Source: Anaerolineae bacterium (GTDB lineage Bacteria; Chloroflexota; Anaerolineae; 4572-78; J111). Taken from it: a stretch of 64,000 nt of DNA. Below are positions 1 through 9,265 of this stretch, piece after piece. Under the pieces are notes generated by a model. It did no database searches and was not told where the DNA came from. It saw only the letters and a program-made list of their open reading frames with translations. Position 1 is the stretch's first letter; every line of letters starts with the position of its first letter. The position numbers and the translations under genes are program-made. The stretch is taken from contig JAKLJP010000028.1 of the NCBI GenBank assembly GCA_023151115.1, forward strand, positions 1 through 64,000. Direction: 5' to 3'.

Positions 1-276
1 AGGGCGCTCTTCTCCCCCTCCCCGCTTCGGAGTGGGGGTTGGGGGGTGAGGTCTGCCCCCAAAAGCGAACACACCCTAAACTTCCCTTCCCCTGACAATT
101 TGTTATAATAGCGAGGCTTAAGGCAGGTTATTACGAAATCTCGGTTTCACCACTCCCAATGAAAACTTTTTACTGGTGATGACCGGAGACCGAGGACCGG
201 ATCTTTATCCCCTGTCTCCGGTCTCCCGTCCCCGGTCCACTTTTGAGGGAGTAATGTTGCTCCCTTAACTTACCCT
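1..276. other. Upstream intergenic stretch with repeat and -10 box
   Basis: No gene is seen. A TATAAT lies at 104-109 without a clear -35 partner and could serve the downstream membrane-protein operon. Positions 176-240 hold a GACCG-rich imperfect inverted repeat that recurs near 8999-9063 and 33841-33896. The first 50 bases are C-rich then G-rich and could form a hairpin. Confidence 0.5.
176..240. repeat. GACCG-type dispersed repeat, copy 1
   Basis: Runs of GACCGGAGACCG-like units face CGGTCTCCCGTCCCCGGTC-like units across a short spacer, so the stretch can fold on itself. Related copies lie at about 8999-9063 and 33841-33896. Shorter GACCGCC runs occur inside coding regions near 12204, 12880 and 55725 and in the gap near 59050. 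Confidence 0.6.
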
Positions 277-2781
277 ATGCAACCTGATATTGTTCCTAAA
301 AAAAATAAACGCCGCAGTCTGTCGCTCCACCTGGGCTTGTTTCTGTTAGCCATCTACCTGCTCACCTATCGGGGTGGTTTTCATTCTGTTGACGAAGTTT
401 CCATCTTTGCCGTCACCGAGAACCTGGTCAAATTTGGCCGGGTCAACACCGATCAAATTGCCTGGACGCAGTGGACCACCAGCCAAGCCGAAGCGCAGGG
501 CTTTTTTGGCCGGGATGGACACGTTTACTCCAAAAAGGGGCTGGCGTTATCGCTGGCTCAGGCCCCGCTCTACTGGCTGGCGCTCTGGCTGCCCAATATC
601 GGCATGCTGCAAACTGTTTCGCTGCTCAATGCTTTTATCACCACGGCAACGGGGCTTTTGATCTGCATGTTCACCCAACGCCTTGGCTTTTCTAACCTGA
701 CCGCCCTCCTCGTTTCGCTCACCTTTGGCCTGGCGACGATTGCTTTTGTTTACGCCAAATATCTCTTCAGCGAGCCGCTGGCCGGATTTTTGCTTTTGCT
801 GGCGGCCTATATGCTCTTTGTTTACCGGCAAGAAGGCGGACTGCATCATGTGGCTATCGCCGGGCTGGCCGCTGGTTTCGCCGTGCTGACCCGCGCCAAC
901 AATCTTTTTCTGCTGCCGGTGTTTGGCCTCTATTTGCTGTGGATTCTTTATGAGGAGGCGAGGAGGCAAGGACGCGAGGAGACCAGGAGACCAGGACGCG
1001 AGGACGCGAGGACGCGAGGACGCGAGGAGACGGCTTCTTTCGCCTCATCGCCTCATCGCCTCACCGCCTCACCGCTTGCCCCGCTTGCTGTCTTTGCCCT
1101 GACCGTCGCTTTTGCCGGAGCAATTCTGATGGCTTACAACGCGCTGCGTTCCGGCAATCCGCTGCAAACCGGCTATGATTTGACCTTGTTCTCGCCCAAT
1201 ATTCTGCTAGGTTTGTACAAACTTCTGTTCAGCCCGCTGCGCGGCTTTTTTATCTACTCACCCATCCTCTTTCTGAGTCTACCCGGCTGGTGGTGGCTGC
1301 GAAAAACCCACCCCGCCGAGGCCTGGCTGTTCGCCGGTCTGGCCGGTATGACCATCAGCCTCTTCTCTGCCTGGTCCTCCGGCGAAGGGCTATCCTGGGG
1401 CAGCCGGTTTTTGGTGCCGGTGGTTCCCTTCTTTGCGGTTTGTTTAGCACCCATCATTGAACAAGCTGCAACCAGCAGGGGAGCAGGGGAGCAGGGGAGC
1501 AGGGGAGAAAATATTCACACAGCAGATAAAACGGAATACGCACCACGCACCACGCACCACGTTTTACATTTTACATTTTACGTTCTCCTCCCTCTCTCCC
1601 TCCTCATCCAGTTCCTCGGCGTGGTGATCAACCCCTGGGTTTTTCTAAGCCAAGTGCAAACAGAGTTTGGCGGTGAGTTTTTTTTGGAAAACACGGCAGC
1701 CCTTTACGATTTTGGCTACAGCCAGATTGCCGGACAGTTCCAAACCTGGTCGCTTCAAAATTCCGATCTGGCCTGGTGGCAGCCGTGGGGATTTGATGGG
1801 TTTGCCTTTGGCTTGAGCCTGGGCTTGGTGCTGCTCTCCGGCTGGCTGCTCTGGCGAGAAATGAAACAGGAGCGCAAGGGGGCAGGGGCGCAGGGGAGAA
1901 AAGAAATACTCTCCTCCCTGCCCCTCCGCTCCCCTGCTCCCCTGCTGGTTATCCTCACCTTCGTCCTCACCTACTTCCTCCTCACCCGCTATTACACCAC
2001 CGACCGGCAATTCGGCCCGCCCGATGATCCCTACAGCCAGGCGCTCAACAGGGCGGCGGCTCAGGCTGCCCCTGGCGATCAGTTTGTCACTGTAGCTCAG
2101 TATCATTACCACGTGCCGATGAATCGCTTTAAAACCCGGCTGCCGATCACCGGCTTGGCGCAGCAACCCTGGCCACCGCCGGATACGGCCTTACCTCTTT
2201 TGCAAAATACTCTGGCCGGACAAAACGTCTGGCTCATTACGGTTGGCATCCCCCCCGCCGCGTCTGACAATGCGACGGAGCAGTGGTTAACGCGCCACGC
2301 CTTTGCTGCCGGAAATGACTGGTTTGACGATGTGCGCCTGGTTCGTTTTGGCACGCAGCCGCCTGGCATTACCCGGTCTATCAATACTACCCTGGGCGAC
2401 GAAGTTCAGTTGGTTGAAGTCGAGCTGACCGAAGCGCTCCAGCCCGGTCAACTTCTGCCGGTCGAATTTACCTGGCAGCCGCTGCGACAGCCTCAAACCG
2501 ATTACAACCTTTTTCTGCAACTGCTGGGCCCCGACGGCGCGTTAGCGGCTCAACACGACAGTCCCCCCAACGGCGGCTATACTCCCATCTCTGGTTGGTC
2601 AATGGATCAAACAATCATCACCCGCCACGCCCTGCCGCTGCCGCCCGATTTACCCACCGGGACCTATCGGTTGATTGCCGGTTTGTACAACCCTGCCAGC
2701 GGCCGGCGGTTGACCGTTGGGCAGAGTGATTTTGTCGAATTAGGCCAAATAACGTTAAACGTGGAACGTTCACCTCAATGA
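277..2781 (+). CDS. Polytopic membrane protein, GT39/PMT-like glycosyltransferase candidate
   Basis: An 834-residue protein with an N-terminal basic stretch, then many hydrophobic segments to about residue 590, and a soluble C-terminal part. The layout matches lipid-linked-sugar glycosyltransferases of the GT39/PMT type, which act at the membrane and add sugars on the outer face. I see no decisive catalytic motif, so the assignment is by architecture. From about residue 708 lies a beta-rich module (FTWQPL, then YNLFLQLLGPDG, then GTYRLIAGLYNPASG) that recurs in two other proteins of this window. Residues about 225-265 and 405-435 are low-complexity Arg/Glu/Gly or Gly/Gln/His stretches encoded by tandem 7-8 bp repeats, probably insertions. 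Its end overlaps the next gene by four bases (ATGA), implying translational coupling. Confidence 0.7.
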   Translation: MQPDIVPKKNKRRSLSLHLGLFLLAIYLLTYRGGFHSVDEVSIFAVTENLVKFGRVNTDQIAWTQWTTSQAEAQGFFGRDGHVYSKKGLALSLAQAPLYWLALWLPNIGMLQTVSLLNAFITTATGLLICMFTQRLGFSNLTALLVSLTFGLATIAFVYAKYLFSEPLAGFLLLLAAYMLFVYRQEGGLHHVAIAGLAAGFAVLTRANNLFLLPVFGLYLLWILYEEARRQGREETRRPGREDARTRGREETASFASSPHRLTASPLAPLAVFALTVAFAGAILMAYNALRSGNPLQTGYDLTLFSPNILLGLYKLLFSPLRGFFIYSPILFLSLPGWWWLRKTHPAEAWLFAGLAGMTISLFSAWSSGEGLSWGSRFLVPVVPFFAVCLAPIIEQAATSRGAGEQGSRGENIHTADKTEYAPRTTHHVLHFTFYVLLPLSLLIQFLGVVINPWVFLSQVQTEFGGEFFLENTAALYDFGYSQIAGQFQTWSLQNSDLAWWQPWGFDGFAFGLSLGLVLLSGWLLWREMKQERKGAGAQGRKEILSSLPLRSPAPLLVILTFVLTYFLLTRYYTTDRQFGPPDDPYSQALNRAAAQAAPGDQFVTVAQYHYHVPMNRFKTRLPITGLAQQPWPPPDTALPLLQNTLAGQNVWLITVGIPPAASDNATEQWLTRHAFAAGNDWFDDVRLVRFGTQPPGITRSINTTLGDEVQLVEVELTEALQPGQLLPVEFTWQPLRQPQTDYNLFLQLLGPDGALAAQHDSPPNGGYTPISGWSMDQTIITRHALPLPPDLPTGTYRLIAGLYNPASGRRLTVGQSDFVELGQITLNVERSPQ
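951..1080. repeat. Tandem 8-bp repeat inside a reading frame
   Basis: About ten near-identical GAGGACGC-like octamers are followed by complementary-type CGCCTCAC units. The stretch stays in frame and encodes a charged loop between two membrane segments of the glycosyltransferase-like protein. Similar CTCGCCTC runs occur at about 12955-12990 and 55790-55830. Confidence 0.75.
1468..1582. repeat. In-frame GGGAGCAG and ACCACGC tandem repeats
   Basis: Octamer-type GGGAGCAG units (1468-1510) and 7-bp ACCACGC then TTTTACA units (1538-1582) are inserted in frame. They encode a short hydrophilic loop before a transmembrane segment. Related units occur at 1872-1945, 3885-3960, 12925-12950 and 13750-13812. 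Confidence 0.65.
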
Positions 2782-5612
2782 GACTATCGAATTCCGTCCA
2801 AAAATTCATCATTTTAACCCTAACCCTCCTGGCCTTTCTGCTGCGAGCCTACCGGCTGGAAAGTCAGAGCTACTGGATCGAGGAAGCCTGGACGCTCTAC
2901 TATACCCATCTCCCTTTAGACAAATTATGGCACATCTTGCTGACCCGAGAGCCCAAGCCGCCCTTTTACTATTTTGCCACTCTCTATTGGATTAAACTGG
3001 TCGGCGATAGCGAGTATGCCCTGCGTTTTTTCTCGCTGGTATTTGGGGTCATGGCTGTTCCGTTGACCTATCGCCTGGGCAAAGCTCTGGGCGATGACCG
3101 GTTGGGGCTGTTGACCGCCCTGCTGATGACCGTGGCCCCTTACCAAATCTGGCATTCCCAAGAGGCGCGGATGTACAGCATCTTTACTGCTGCCTCGGTC
3201 ATGAGCATGTGGGGTTTTATCAAAATGCTGCCAGACCTCCGGGGTTTTCAACAACCTATGAAGTCGGCCCATTTTTGGCAGTGGTGGTTAATTTATGTGG
3301 TTGGCACAGAATGGGCCATTCTGACTCACTACCATGCGTTGGTGGTTATCGGCAGCCAGGGCCTTTTTTTATTACTCACCTGGCGACGTCACTGGCGCGG
3401 TTATCTACCCTGGGCCGCGACCCTCAGCCTGATTGTTTTGCTTTATGCACCCTGGCTGGTTTTCGGTTCGGCCCTGCTGCAGCGGTTCCTGCACTGGCTG
3501 CCCCAGCCAACCTTGTGGGAAACTTTTGCGCGCGGGGCGCAGGCTTACACCGTCGGCGAGTATATGCCGCCGGCTGAAGCGCTGCCTCTGGTGCTGGTTT
3601 TTGTCGCTGTGTACCTGCTGGGACTAATCTATGCTGCTCGCCGCCGCTGGGGTACGTGGCGCGGGCCGGAAATGCTGGCTTTTTTGCTGGCTTTCACTCT
3701 GGCCCCCAATGTCGCTACTTGGCTCTATGGTGAACTCCGCACCCCGGTCTATTTTGAACGCTACCTAATCCCGATCCAGGTTGGCTTTCTGCTTGCTGTG
3801 GCCATGGGCATCCTGGCGATTTACGATTTACGATTTATGATTTACGATTTACGATTTTGGACCAAAAAAACTAGAGAACCTTCTCCCCTGCTCCCCCGCA
3901 CCTCTGCTCCCCTGCTCTCGGCCACCCTGCTGCCTGCTACCTTGCTACTTGCTACCTTGCTCATCATCAACGGCTACGCTCTCTGGCAGTACTACTTTAA
4001 CCCGGCCTACGCCAAAGATGATTGGCGGGCGGTTATTCGCAAAATCGAAGCGTTTGAATTACCCGGCGACGCCATCATCCTCACCGGCGACGGCGGCGAA
4101 AAACTGTTCGACTATTATTACAGGGGCAATCTGCCGGTCTATCGAGACTTTTTACTACCGGCTATCCCTTCATCTGAGGAAGCCATCCAGATTTTGGCCG
4201 AGATTGCCGCCAAACACCGCCGCATCTGGTATACCCCTTACGGCGTTGACCTCGACCCGCCCCTGGAAAGCTGGCTGGCCGAGCATGCTTACCCGGCCTG
4301 GCATAGCTGGCTGGGCCGCAAACGGCTGGCTCTGTATGCAGGCAGCGCCGCTGTTGCCGACCGGCTAGAAGAACTCGATAACGCTTTTCTTGACTCCCAG
4401 GGAAATGGGCCTAAACTGGTCAGCCTGTCTCTGGCCAGCGGCGAAACTGCCGCCGGCGATGTACTGCCGTTACAGCTTACCTGGCAAACAGACACCCCCC
4501 TGCCAACTGATTATCAGCTCTCGCTGCGGCTCCTCAATTCGCGGGGCGACATCTTTACTCAAAGCGACTGGCCACCGTTGAATACTTCCACCTGGCCGCC
4601 CCACCAGCCCATCACCGACCGGCGCAGTCTCTGGCTGCCCCCCGACCTGCCCCCCGGCGAATACGCCCTGCAACTGGTCGTCTACAATCCCACCTCCGGC
4701 GAGAGCCTGGGCCAACCCCTTGTCATTCCCGCTATCCCAGTCGCCCCCGCCACAATCACCCCACCCCTTGAGGCCTTGTCTATCCCTAACCACATTCTTT
4801 CTTCATCCTTCATCCTTCATCCTTCATCCTTCCAGTTAGTTGGCTACATCCTGCCCGACCAAATTCAACCCGGCCAGGAAATGTGGCTCTGGCTGTATTG
4901 GCAGATGCTTTCCCCCTCCTTAAAAGGAGGGGGAAAGGGGGAGGTTGTCCGGCTGAGCCTCAGCGACGGCGAAAATACCCTCGCCGCCCATTTTTCCATG
5001 GCTGAGTCCGTTGGCCCCCTCGATTCGTGGCAGCCGGGGCAAGTCCGGCGGGCCGTATATCATGTGCCCACCAGCCCGCGCCTGGCCGGGAATAAAGCCC
5101 AGGTCAGTGTGGCGCTGCTGGCAGAGAGCGAAGCTGAAACAACGGAAATACCCTTGGCTTATGTAGCTCTGGCAACCCGGTCCCGCCAATTTGACCCTCC
5201 AGCCATCGCCACCCCGCTCGAAGTGGCTTTTGGCAACGAGCCTCAACTCAAACTTATCGGCTTCGAGCTGAAGGAAACTACGCTGCCCCCTGACAACCCA
5301 TTGTCCCTGACCCTCTACTGGCAGGGTGTGGCTGAAATGAAAACCACCTACACTGTTTTTGTCCAGCTCTTGAACAGCGCCGGGCAGGTTGTGGCCCAGG
5401 TAGATGCCCAACCCCTGACCGGCGCTGCACCGACCACCACCTGGCTTCCTGGCGAAATCTTGACTGATCCATACACCCTTACGCTTCCGGCAGAACTGCC
5501 GCCCGGTGATTACCGCCTGATTGCGGGTCTCTACAACGCCGCCAGCGGCGAGCGACTGCCTGTAGCAACAGGGGCTGATTTTGTGGAGTTGTTACCTCTT
5601 ACGGTAAAATAG
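2778..5612 (+). CDS. Polytopic membrane protein, GT39-like glycosyltransferase candidate with repeated C-terminal modules
   Basis: A 944-residue protein. The N-terminal 400 residues carry about nine hydrophobic segments and the sequence ESQSYWIEEAWTLYY. An acidic pair after the first membrane segment is typical of the PMT_2/GT39 superfamily, where such acids take part in catalysis. The C-terminal half is outside the membrane and holds three related beta modules starting near residues 549, 687 and 824, each with an LTWQ/LYWQ core and PPGEYAL/PPGDYRLIAGLYN ending. Hydrophobic segments near residues 350-400 are encoded by 7-bp repeats. A TCCCCCTCCT/AGGAGGGGGA hairpin (4911-4934) also lies in frame. 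It is coupled to the upstream paralogue by an ATGA overlap, so the two probably act in the same surface-glycan pathway. Confidence 0.7.
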   Translation: MRLSNSVQKFIILTLTLLAFLLRAYRLESQSYWIEEAWTLYYTHLPLDKLWHILLTREPKPPFYYFATLYWIKLVGDSEYALRFFSLVFGVMAVPLTYRLGKALGDDRLGLLTALLMTVAPYQIWHSQEARMYSIFTAASVMSMWGFIKMLPDLRGFQQPMKSAHFWQWWLIYVVGTEWAILTHYHALVVIGSQGLFLLLTWRRHWRGYLPWAATLSLIVLLYAPWLVFGSALLQRFLHWLPQPTLWETFARGAQAYTVGEYMPPAEALPLVLVFVAVYLLGLIYAARRRWGTWRGPEMLAFLLAFTLAPNVATWLYGELRTPVYFERYLIPIQVGFLLAVAMGILAIYDLRFMIYDLRFWTKKTREPSPLLPRTSAPLLSATLLPATLLLATLLIINGYALWQYYFNPAYAKDDWRAVIRKIEAFELPGDAIILTGDGGEKLFDYYYRGNLPVYRDFLLPAIPSSEEAIQILAEIAAKHRRIWYTPYGVDLDPPLESWLAEHAYPAWHSWLGRKRLALYAGSAAVADRLEELDNAFLDSQGNGPKLVSLSLASGETAAGDVLPLQLTWQTDTPLPTDYQLSLRLLNSRGDIFTQSDWPPLNTSTWPPHQPITDRRSLWLPPDLPPGEYALQLVVYNPTSGESLGQPLVIPAIPVAPATITPPLEALSIPNHILSSSFILHPSSFQLVGYILPDQIQPGQEMWLWLYWQMLSPSLKGGGKGEVVRLSLSDGENTLAAHFSMAESVGPLDSWQPGQVRRAVYHVPTSPRLAGNKAQVSVALLAESEAETTEIPLAYVALATRSRQFDPPAIATPLEVAFGNEPQLKLIGFELKETTLPPDNPLSLTLYWQGVAEMKTTYTVFVQLLNSAGQVVAQVDAQPLTGAAPTTTWLPGEILTDPYTLTLPAELPPGDYRLIAGLYNAASGERLPVATGADFVELLPLTVK
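3816..3858. repeat. TTTACGA heptamer array in coding sequence
   Basis: Five or six TTTACGA units, one altered to TTTATGA, run in tandem. Because seven is not a multiple of three, each three units encode seven residues, giving the peptide IYDLRFM followed by a near-repeat. A longer array of the same heptamer lies at 12386-12416. Confidence 0.85.
4797..4836. repeat. TTCATCC heptamer array in coding sequence
   Basis: Five tandem TTCATCC units encode a Ser/Phe/Ile/Leu/His stretch between two beta modules of the membrane protein. They look like an in-frame insertion. Confidence 0.8.
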
Positions 5613-5678
5613 AGGGTGCTGCGCTTATAGGGGGAACTTTAACTTCTACTTTTTGCCAAACAGATTGGAGACGTGATT

Positions 5679-6881
5679 ATGGCAAACATTAAAAAAACCA
5701 AAGGCGTTATCGGTATTTTAACGGGCGGCGGCGATGTACCGGGCCTCAATCCGGCCATTCGGGCCGTTACTATCAGGGCCTTACGCGAAGGCTATCAAGT
5801 GATTGGCTTACGAAGGGGCTGGCTGGGCATCTCTAGCATCATTCGCGACAAAGAGGCCGATAACAGCGAGTGGTATCAAGTGCTGACCGAAGAAGTGGTC
5901 AACAAAGCCGGACGCACCGGCGGCACGTTTTTGCATACCTCGCGGACACGGCCCAGCTCCATGGCCAAAAGCGACGTACCGGAGCACCTACGTGAAATTT
6001 ACACCGCTGAGAAAAACGATCTGACCCCCGAAGTCATCAAGAATCTGGACTACCTGGGCATTGATTATCTCATCCCTATCGGCGGCGACGATACCTTGAG
6101 CTATGGCGTTCGGCTTTATCAGGAGGGGGTTAAAGTTGTCGCTATTCCCAAAACAATGGACAATGACGTTCCCGGCACGGAATACTGCATCGGCTTTAGC
6201 ACCTGCGTTACCCGCACCATCCAATTGACCCACAGCCTGCGCACCTCGGCTGGTTCGCACGAGCGGCTGCTGGTGCTGGAAGTTTTTGGCCGCTACGCCG
6301 GTTTTACGGCCATGCTCCCGACCATGGCCGGCGCGGCTGATCGCTGCGTTATCCCTGAGTATAAATTTGATATGGACCGGCTGACCGAACTGCTGGTGTA
6401 TGACCGCAACAAGAACCCCAGCAAATACTCGGTGGTGCTGGTTTCCGAAGGGGCCATGTATGAGGGCGGCGAAATGGTCTTCCAAAGCGCCACCACCGAC
6501 GCTTACGGCCACGCCAAGTTGGGCGGCATTGGCGACCTGGTTTCCGCCGAACTAAAAGAGCGCTCCGCCAAATTTAATAACGGCAAAAAACTGAATATCA
6601 TCAGCCAGAAACTTGGGTATATGGTCCGCGGCGGCGACCCCGACGCGCTCGACTCGATTGTGCCGATGGCCTACGGCAACCTGGCCCTCGATTTGCTGCT
6701 CGAGGGGGTACATGGCCGGCTGGTAGTGCTGCGCAACGGCCGCTACGATAATATGCCGATTGATGCCGTTACCAGCTCCAAAAAACTGGTGGACGTGTCC
6801 AAATACTACAATACCGACCGCCTCCGCCCCAGCTACAAGAGCTTCGAAATGAAACCGCTGTTGATTATGACCAGCGAGTAA
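5679..6881 (+). CDS. pfp: 6-phosphofructokinase, probably pyrophosphate-dependent
   Basis: A 400-residue PfkA-superfamily enzyme that phosphorylates fructose 6-phosphate to fructose 1,6-bisphosphate in glycolysis. Family marks are the phosphate loop GILTGGGDVPGLN near residue 12, GGDDT near 135, PKTMDNDVPG near 157, SAGSHERLLVLEVFGR near 187 and IPE near 223. In this family Asp after GGD and Lys in PKT go with PPi as phosphoryl donor, whereas ATP enzymes have Gly at both places, so I infer a reversible PPi-linked enzyme. A GTG at 5673 is also in frame, but the GGAG at 5667-5670 is spaced correctly for the ATG at 5679. It is followed by a hairpin terminator. Confidence 0.9.
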   Translation: MANIKKTKGVIGILTGGGDVPGLNPAIRAVTIRALREGYQVIGLRRGWLGISSIIRDKEADNSEWYQVLTEEVVNKAGRTGGTFLHTSRTRPSSMAKSDVPEHLREIYTAEKNDLTPEVIKNLDYLGIDYLIPIGGDDTLSYGVRLYQEGVKVVAIPKTMDNDVPGTEYCIGFSTCVTRTIQLTHSLRTSAGSHERLLVLEVFGRYAGFTAMLPTMAGAADRCVIPEYKFDMDRLTELLVYDRNKNPSKYSVVLVSEGAMYEGGEMVFQSATTDAYGHAKLGGIGDLVSAELKERSAKFNNGKKLNIISQKLGYMVRGGDPDALDSIVPMAYGNLALDLLLEGVHGRLVVLRNGRYDNMPIDAVTSSKKLVDVSKYYNTDRLRPSYKSFEMKPLLIMTSE

Positions 6882-6926
6882 CCTTCTACTTAAAATAGCT
6901 TTTACAGAATTTTAGCCTGTTTTATA

Positions 6927-6960
6927 ATCAGGAGTGTGGCCTGTATTTCACACTCCTGAT
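6927..6960 (+). terminator. Hairpin downstream of phosphofructokinase
   Basis: A perfect 12-bp stem (ATCAGGAGTGTG with its complement) has a 10-base loop and a T-rich trailer. The GGAGTGTG core is shared with the palindrome after leuS at 27377-27402. Confidence 0.7.
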
Positions 6961-7028
6961 TGTGTTTCACATTTTGCCTGGTCAGATAATTTCTAATGGT
7001 AAATAATTTGTGTCACCCAAGATGGTAG

Positions 7029-8300
7029 ATGTTGCTTAGGCTGATCCATACTCATTTTCCGCTGATCTTTGAATCGCCTGGCTTTCGCTGGGTGTGGTTG
7101 GCGAATTTGGTCTCCAAGCTGGGCGACTGGCTGGGCTTTATTGCGCTTAACCTCTACGTCTTTGATCTGACCGGCTCGGCCACAGCTCTGGCCGGCCTGC
7201 TGGCGGTGGAGTCCATCCCGGCCCTGCTAATTGGCCCCCTGGCCGGCGTAGTCATAGACCGTTTCAGCCGGCGCAAGGTGATGATTCTGGCTAATTTGGG
7301 GGCGGCTTTGACCTTTGCCCTGCTGCCGCTGGCCTCAGCCCTCTGGCAAATTTATGGTTTGGCTTTGCTATCTCGTGTGGCCTTCAGCTTCTTTGATCCG
7401 GCCGAGCGCTCCCTGGTCCCGGATTTGGTCGGCAAAGAGAAAGTTCTGGCCGCCAACTCGGCGCTGAGCGTGGTCAATCATCTGACTCTCATCGTCGGGC
7501 CGGCCATTGCCGGTTTTTTGGTGGCCGCTTCCAGCGCCGCTGTCGCCTTCTGGGCCGATGCCGCCAGCTTTGTGGTAGCCGTGCTGCTGATTAGCCGTAT
7601 CGGCGGCGAGCTGCCGCGCACCCGGCCCGAGGGCGAAGTCAAACCCGGCTGGTTTGATGATTTGAAGTTTGGCTTAGGCTACGCTTTTGGCAGCCGCGCC
7701 TTACGAGTGCTGCTGGTCACAACCTTTGTCGCCGCTTTTGCCGGGGCCGCCTTAATCACCATTGAGGTGGTTTACGTTAAAGAGGTGCTGGATGGCGGCG
7801 ATGTCGGCTACGGGCTGTTGTACTCGATTGCCGGTTTTGGAGCTATTTTAGGCTCAACCAATGCGACTCGTTTGTCTCAGCGCTTCACCGTCCCCGGTCT
7901 GTACGTGGCCACCGTCCTGCTGACCGGACTGATGTTCTTTCCCTACGCCAACGTCCAGATTTTGTGGTTTGTCATTATCGTCGCCGGGCTGCATACTATC
8001 CCCTGGGTGCTGGGTTATATTTTGGTGGATACCATGCTCCAGCAGTGGGTGGCTGACGAAGTACGGGGGCGCATTTTTGGCCTGATTCACACCCAGCGCA
8101 GTGCCGGGCAGGTGCTGGTCGCCGGAATGTTGGCTCCCCTGGTAGATTGGTGGGGACCTGTCACCGTTTTGAACCTTTCGGGCATCGTCTATACCCTGGT
8201 GGGTTTGTACGCTGTTTCACGCCTGGGCGTTCTACGGCGCGAGGAAGCCCGCTGGCGCGGCGATGACCCATTACCTTTAAGTAGCGAAAGCGCCCTCTGA
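7029..8300 (+). CDS. MFS transporter (MFS_3/EntS-like exporter)
   Basis: A 423-residue, 12-helix major facilitator protein. The loop after helix 2 reads GVVIDRFSRRKVMI, the MFS motif A form (GxxxDRxxRR), near residue 75. Long alternating hydrophobic segments fill the rest, and the last 25 residues are charged and cytoplasmic. Overall it resembles the EntS/MFS_3 group of drug or siderophore exporters; the substrate cannot be read from sequence. Start is ATG at 7029 with little Shine-Dalgarno signal. Its stop overlaps the start of the following phosphatase by one base (TGATG), so the two are co-translated. Confidence 0.82.
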   Translation: MLLRLIHTHFPLIFESPGFRWVWLANLVSKLGDWLGFIALNLYVFDLTGSATALAGLLAVESIPALLIGPLAGVVIDRFSRRKVMILANLGAALTFALLPLASALWQIYGLALLSRVAFSFFDPAERSLVPDLVGKEKVLAANSALSVVNHLTLIVGPAIAGFLVAASSAAVAFWADAASFVVAVLLISRIGGELPRTRPEGEVKPGWFDDLKFGLGYAFGSRALRVLLVTTFVAAFAGAALITIEVVYVKEVLDGGDVGYGLLYSIAGFGAILGSTNATRLSQRFTVPGLYVATVLLTGLMFFPYANVQILWFVIIVAGLHTIPWVLGYILVDTMLQQWVADEVRGRIFGLIHTQRSAGQVLVAGMLAPLVDWWGPVTVLNLSGIVYTLVGLYAVSRLGVLRREEARWRGDDPLPLSSESAL

Positions 8301-8941
8301 TGAGCCTATCCTTTTATTTCTTGCGACATGGTGAAACCGCCTATAGCCGCGACAATGCTTTGTCCGGTTCGGGACTTGACATCGAATTAACGCCGGCCGG
8401 GTTAGAAATGGCCCAGGCTTTTGCCGCTGCTTATCGTTCGACTCCCTGGCAGGCGGTTTACGTCAGCCCCATGCGGCGGGCCATTGCCACAGCCCGCCCG
8501 CTGTGTGCCGCCCTGGGTCTCGAGATGGAACTGCGCGACGGCTTAAAGGAGATGAGTTTTGGCCGGTGGGAAGGTCTTGCTCAAGAAACCGTCAAACAGG
8601 CTCATCCTGAAGAATACCTGCGCTGGTCCATCGAGCCGGGTTGGTATCGTCCCGGCGGCGGTGAGACCGCCCGCGAGGTAGCACAGCGGGCCATGCCCAT
8701 CATCCAGGAGATTATGGGACGCTTCAGCAGTGGCAATATCCTGGTCGTGTCTCACAAATCCACCATCCGGGTGATTCTATGTACGTTGCTGGGCCTCGAC
8801 GTGGGCCTGTACCGGCACCGCCTGGATTGTCCGGTTGCCTCGGTTAGCATCGTCGAGATGCGGGCGCAAGGGCCATTTCTGCGGGCGTTGGCCGACTGCC
8901 ACCACCTGCCGGAAGCATTACGCCGCCGGGCTAATACATAA
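8300..8941 (+). CDS. Histidine phosphatase family protein (phosphoglycerate mutase-like)
   Basis: A 213-residue branch-1 histidine phosphatase. The catalytic FLRHGETAYS is at residues 7-16, with the phosphohistidine in RHG. The second arginine region is SPMRRAIATA near residue 55, and the second catalytic histidine is in VVSHKSTIR near residue 150. Members hydrolyse small phosphate esters such as sugar phosphates or alpha-ribazole phosphate; nothing here fixes the substrate. Coupled to the upstream MFS gene. Confidence 0.85.
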   Translation: MSLSFYFLRHGETAYSRDNALSGSGLDIELTPAGLEMAQAFAAAYRSTPWQAVYVSPMRRAIATARPLCAALGLEMELRDGLKEMSFGRWEGLAQETVKQAHPEEYLRWSIEPGWYRPGGGETAREVAQRAMPIIQEIMGRFSSGNILVVSHKSTIRVILCTLLGLDVGLYRHRLDCPVASVSIVEMRAQGPFLRALADCHHLPEALRRRANT

Positions 8942-9265
8942 ATCCAGGAGTCGAATAGTCCCTGGGACGATACCGACAACGGAAAATTTTTGCCAGTGAT
9001 GACGGCAGACCGGGGACCGATGACCGGGCATTCATCTCCAGTTTTCGGTCTCCCGCCCCCAGTCTATTTTCAGAGGAGTCATCACAAGCCTGACGGCGCA
9101 CCACCGATAACGAAAATGGAGTGCAAGGCTTGCCTTGCAACCTGGCAAAGCAAGCTTTGCACTCCAGCAGTCTATTTTCAGAGAAGCCGTCACGAGCCTG
9201 AAAGCATAGCTTTTGGACTCCGGAAAGCTATTTTCAGAGGAGAAGGTTATTTTCTTAGGAGGCGT
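8942..9265. other. Repeat-filled gap before the aldo/keto reductase gene
   Basis: A reading frame crosses this region but is a leader extension without homology features. It holds a GACCGG-type repeat (8999-9063), a 22-bp hairpin (9117-9166) and three spaced copies of CTATTTTCAGAG (near 9064, 9171 and 9229), the last close to the reductase start. No promoter is clear. Confidence 0.6.
9117..9166. repeat. 22-bp hairpin element
   Basis: Left arm 9117-9138 and right arm 9145-9166 pair with two mismatches around a six-base loop. The arms have the form TGGAGTGCAAGGCTTGCC and its complement. It lacks a T-run, so it is more like a small palindromic repeat than an intrinsic terminator. Confidence 0.75.

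Noticed and set aside
8990..9265. N-terminal extension of the aldo/keto reductase
   Set aside because: Encoded by repeats and hairpins, no similarity to the family, and a good AGGAGG precedes the downstream ATG.
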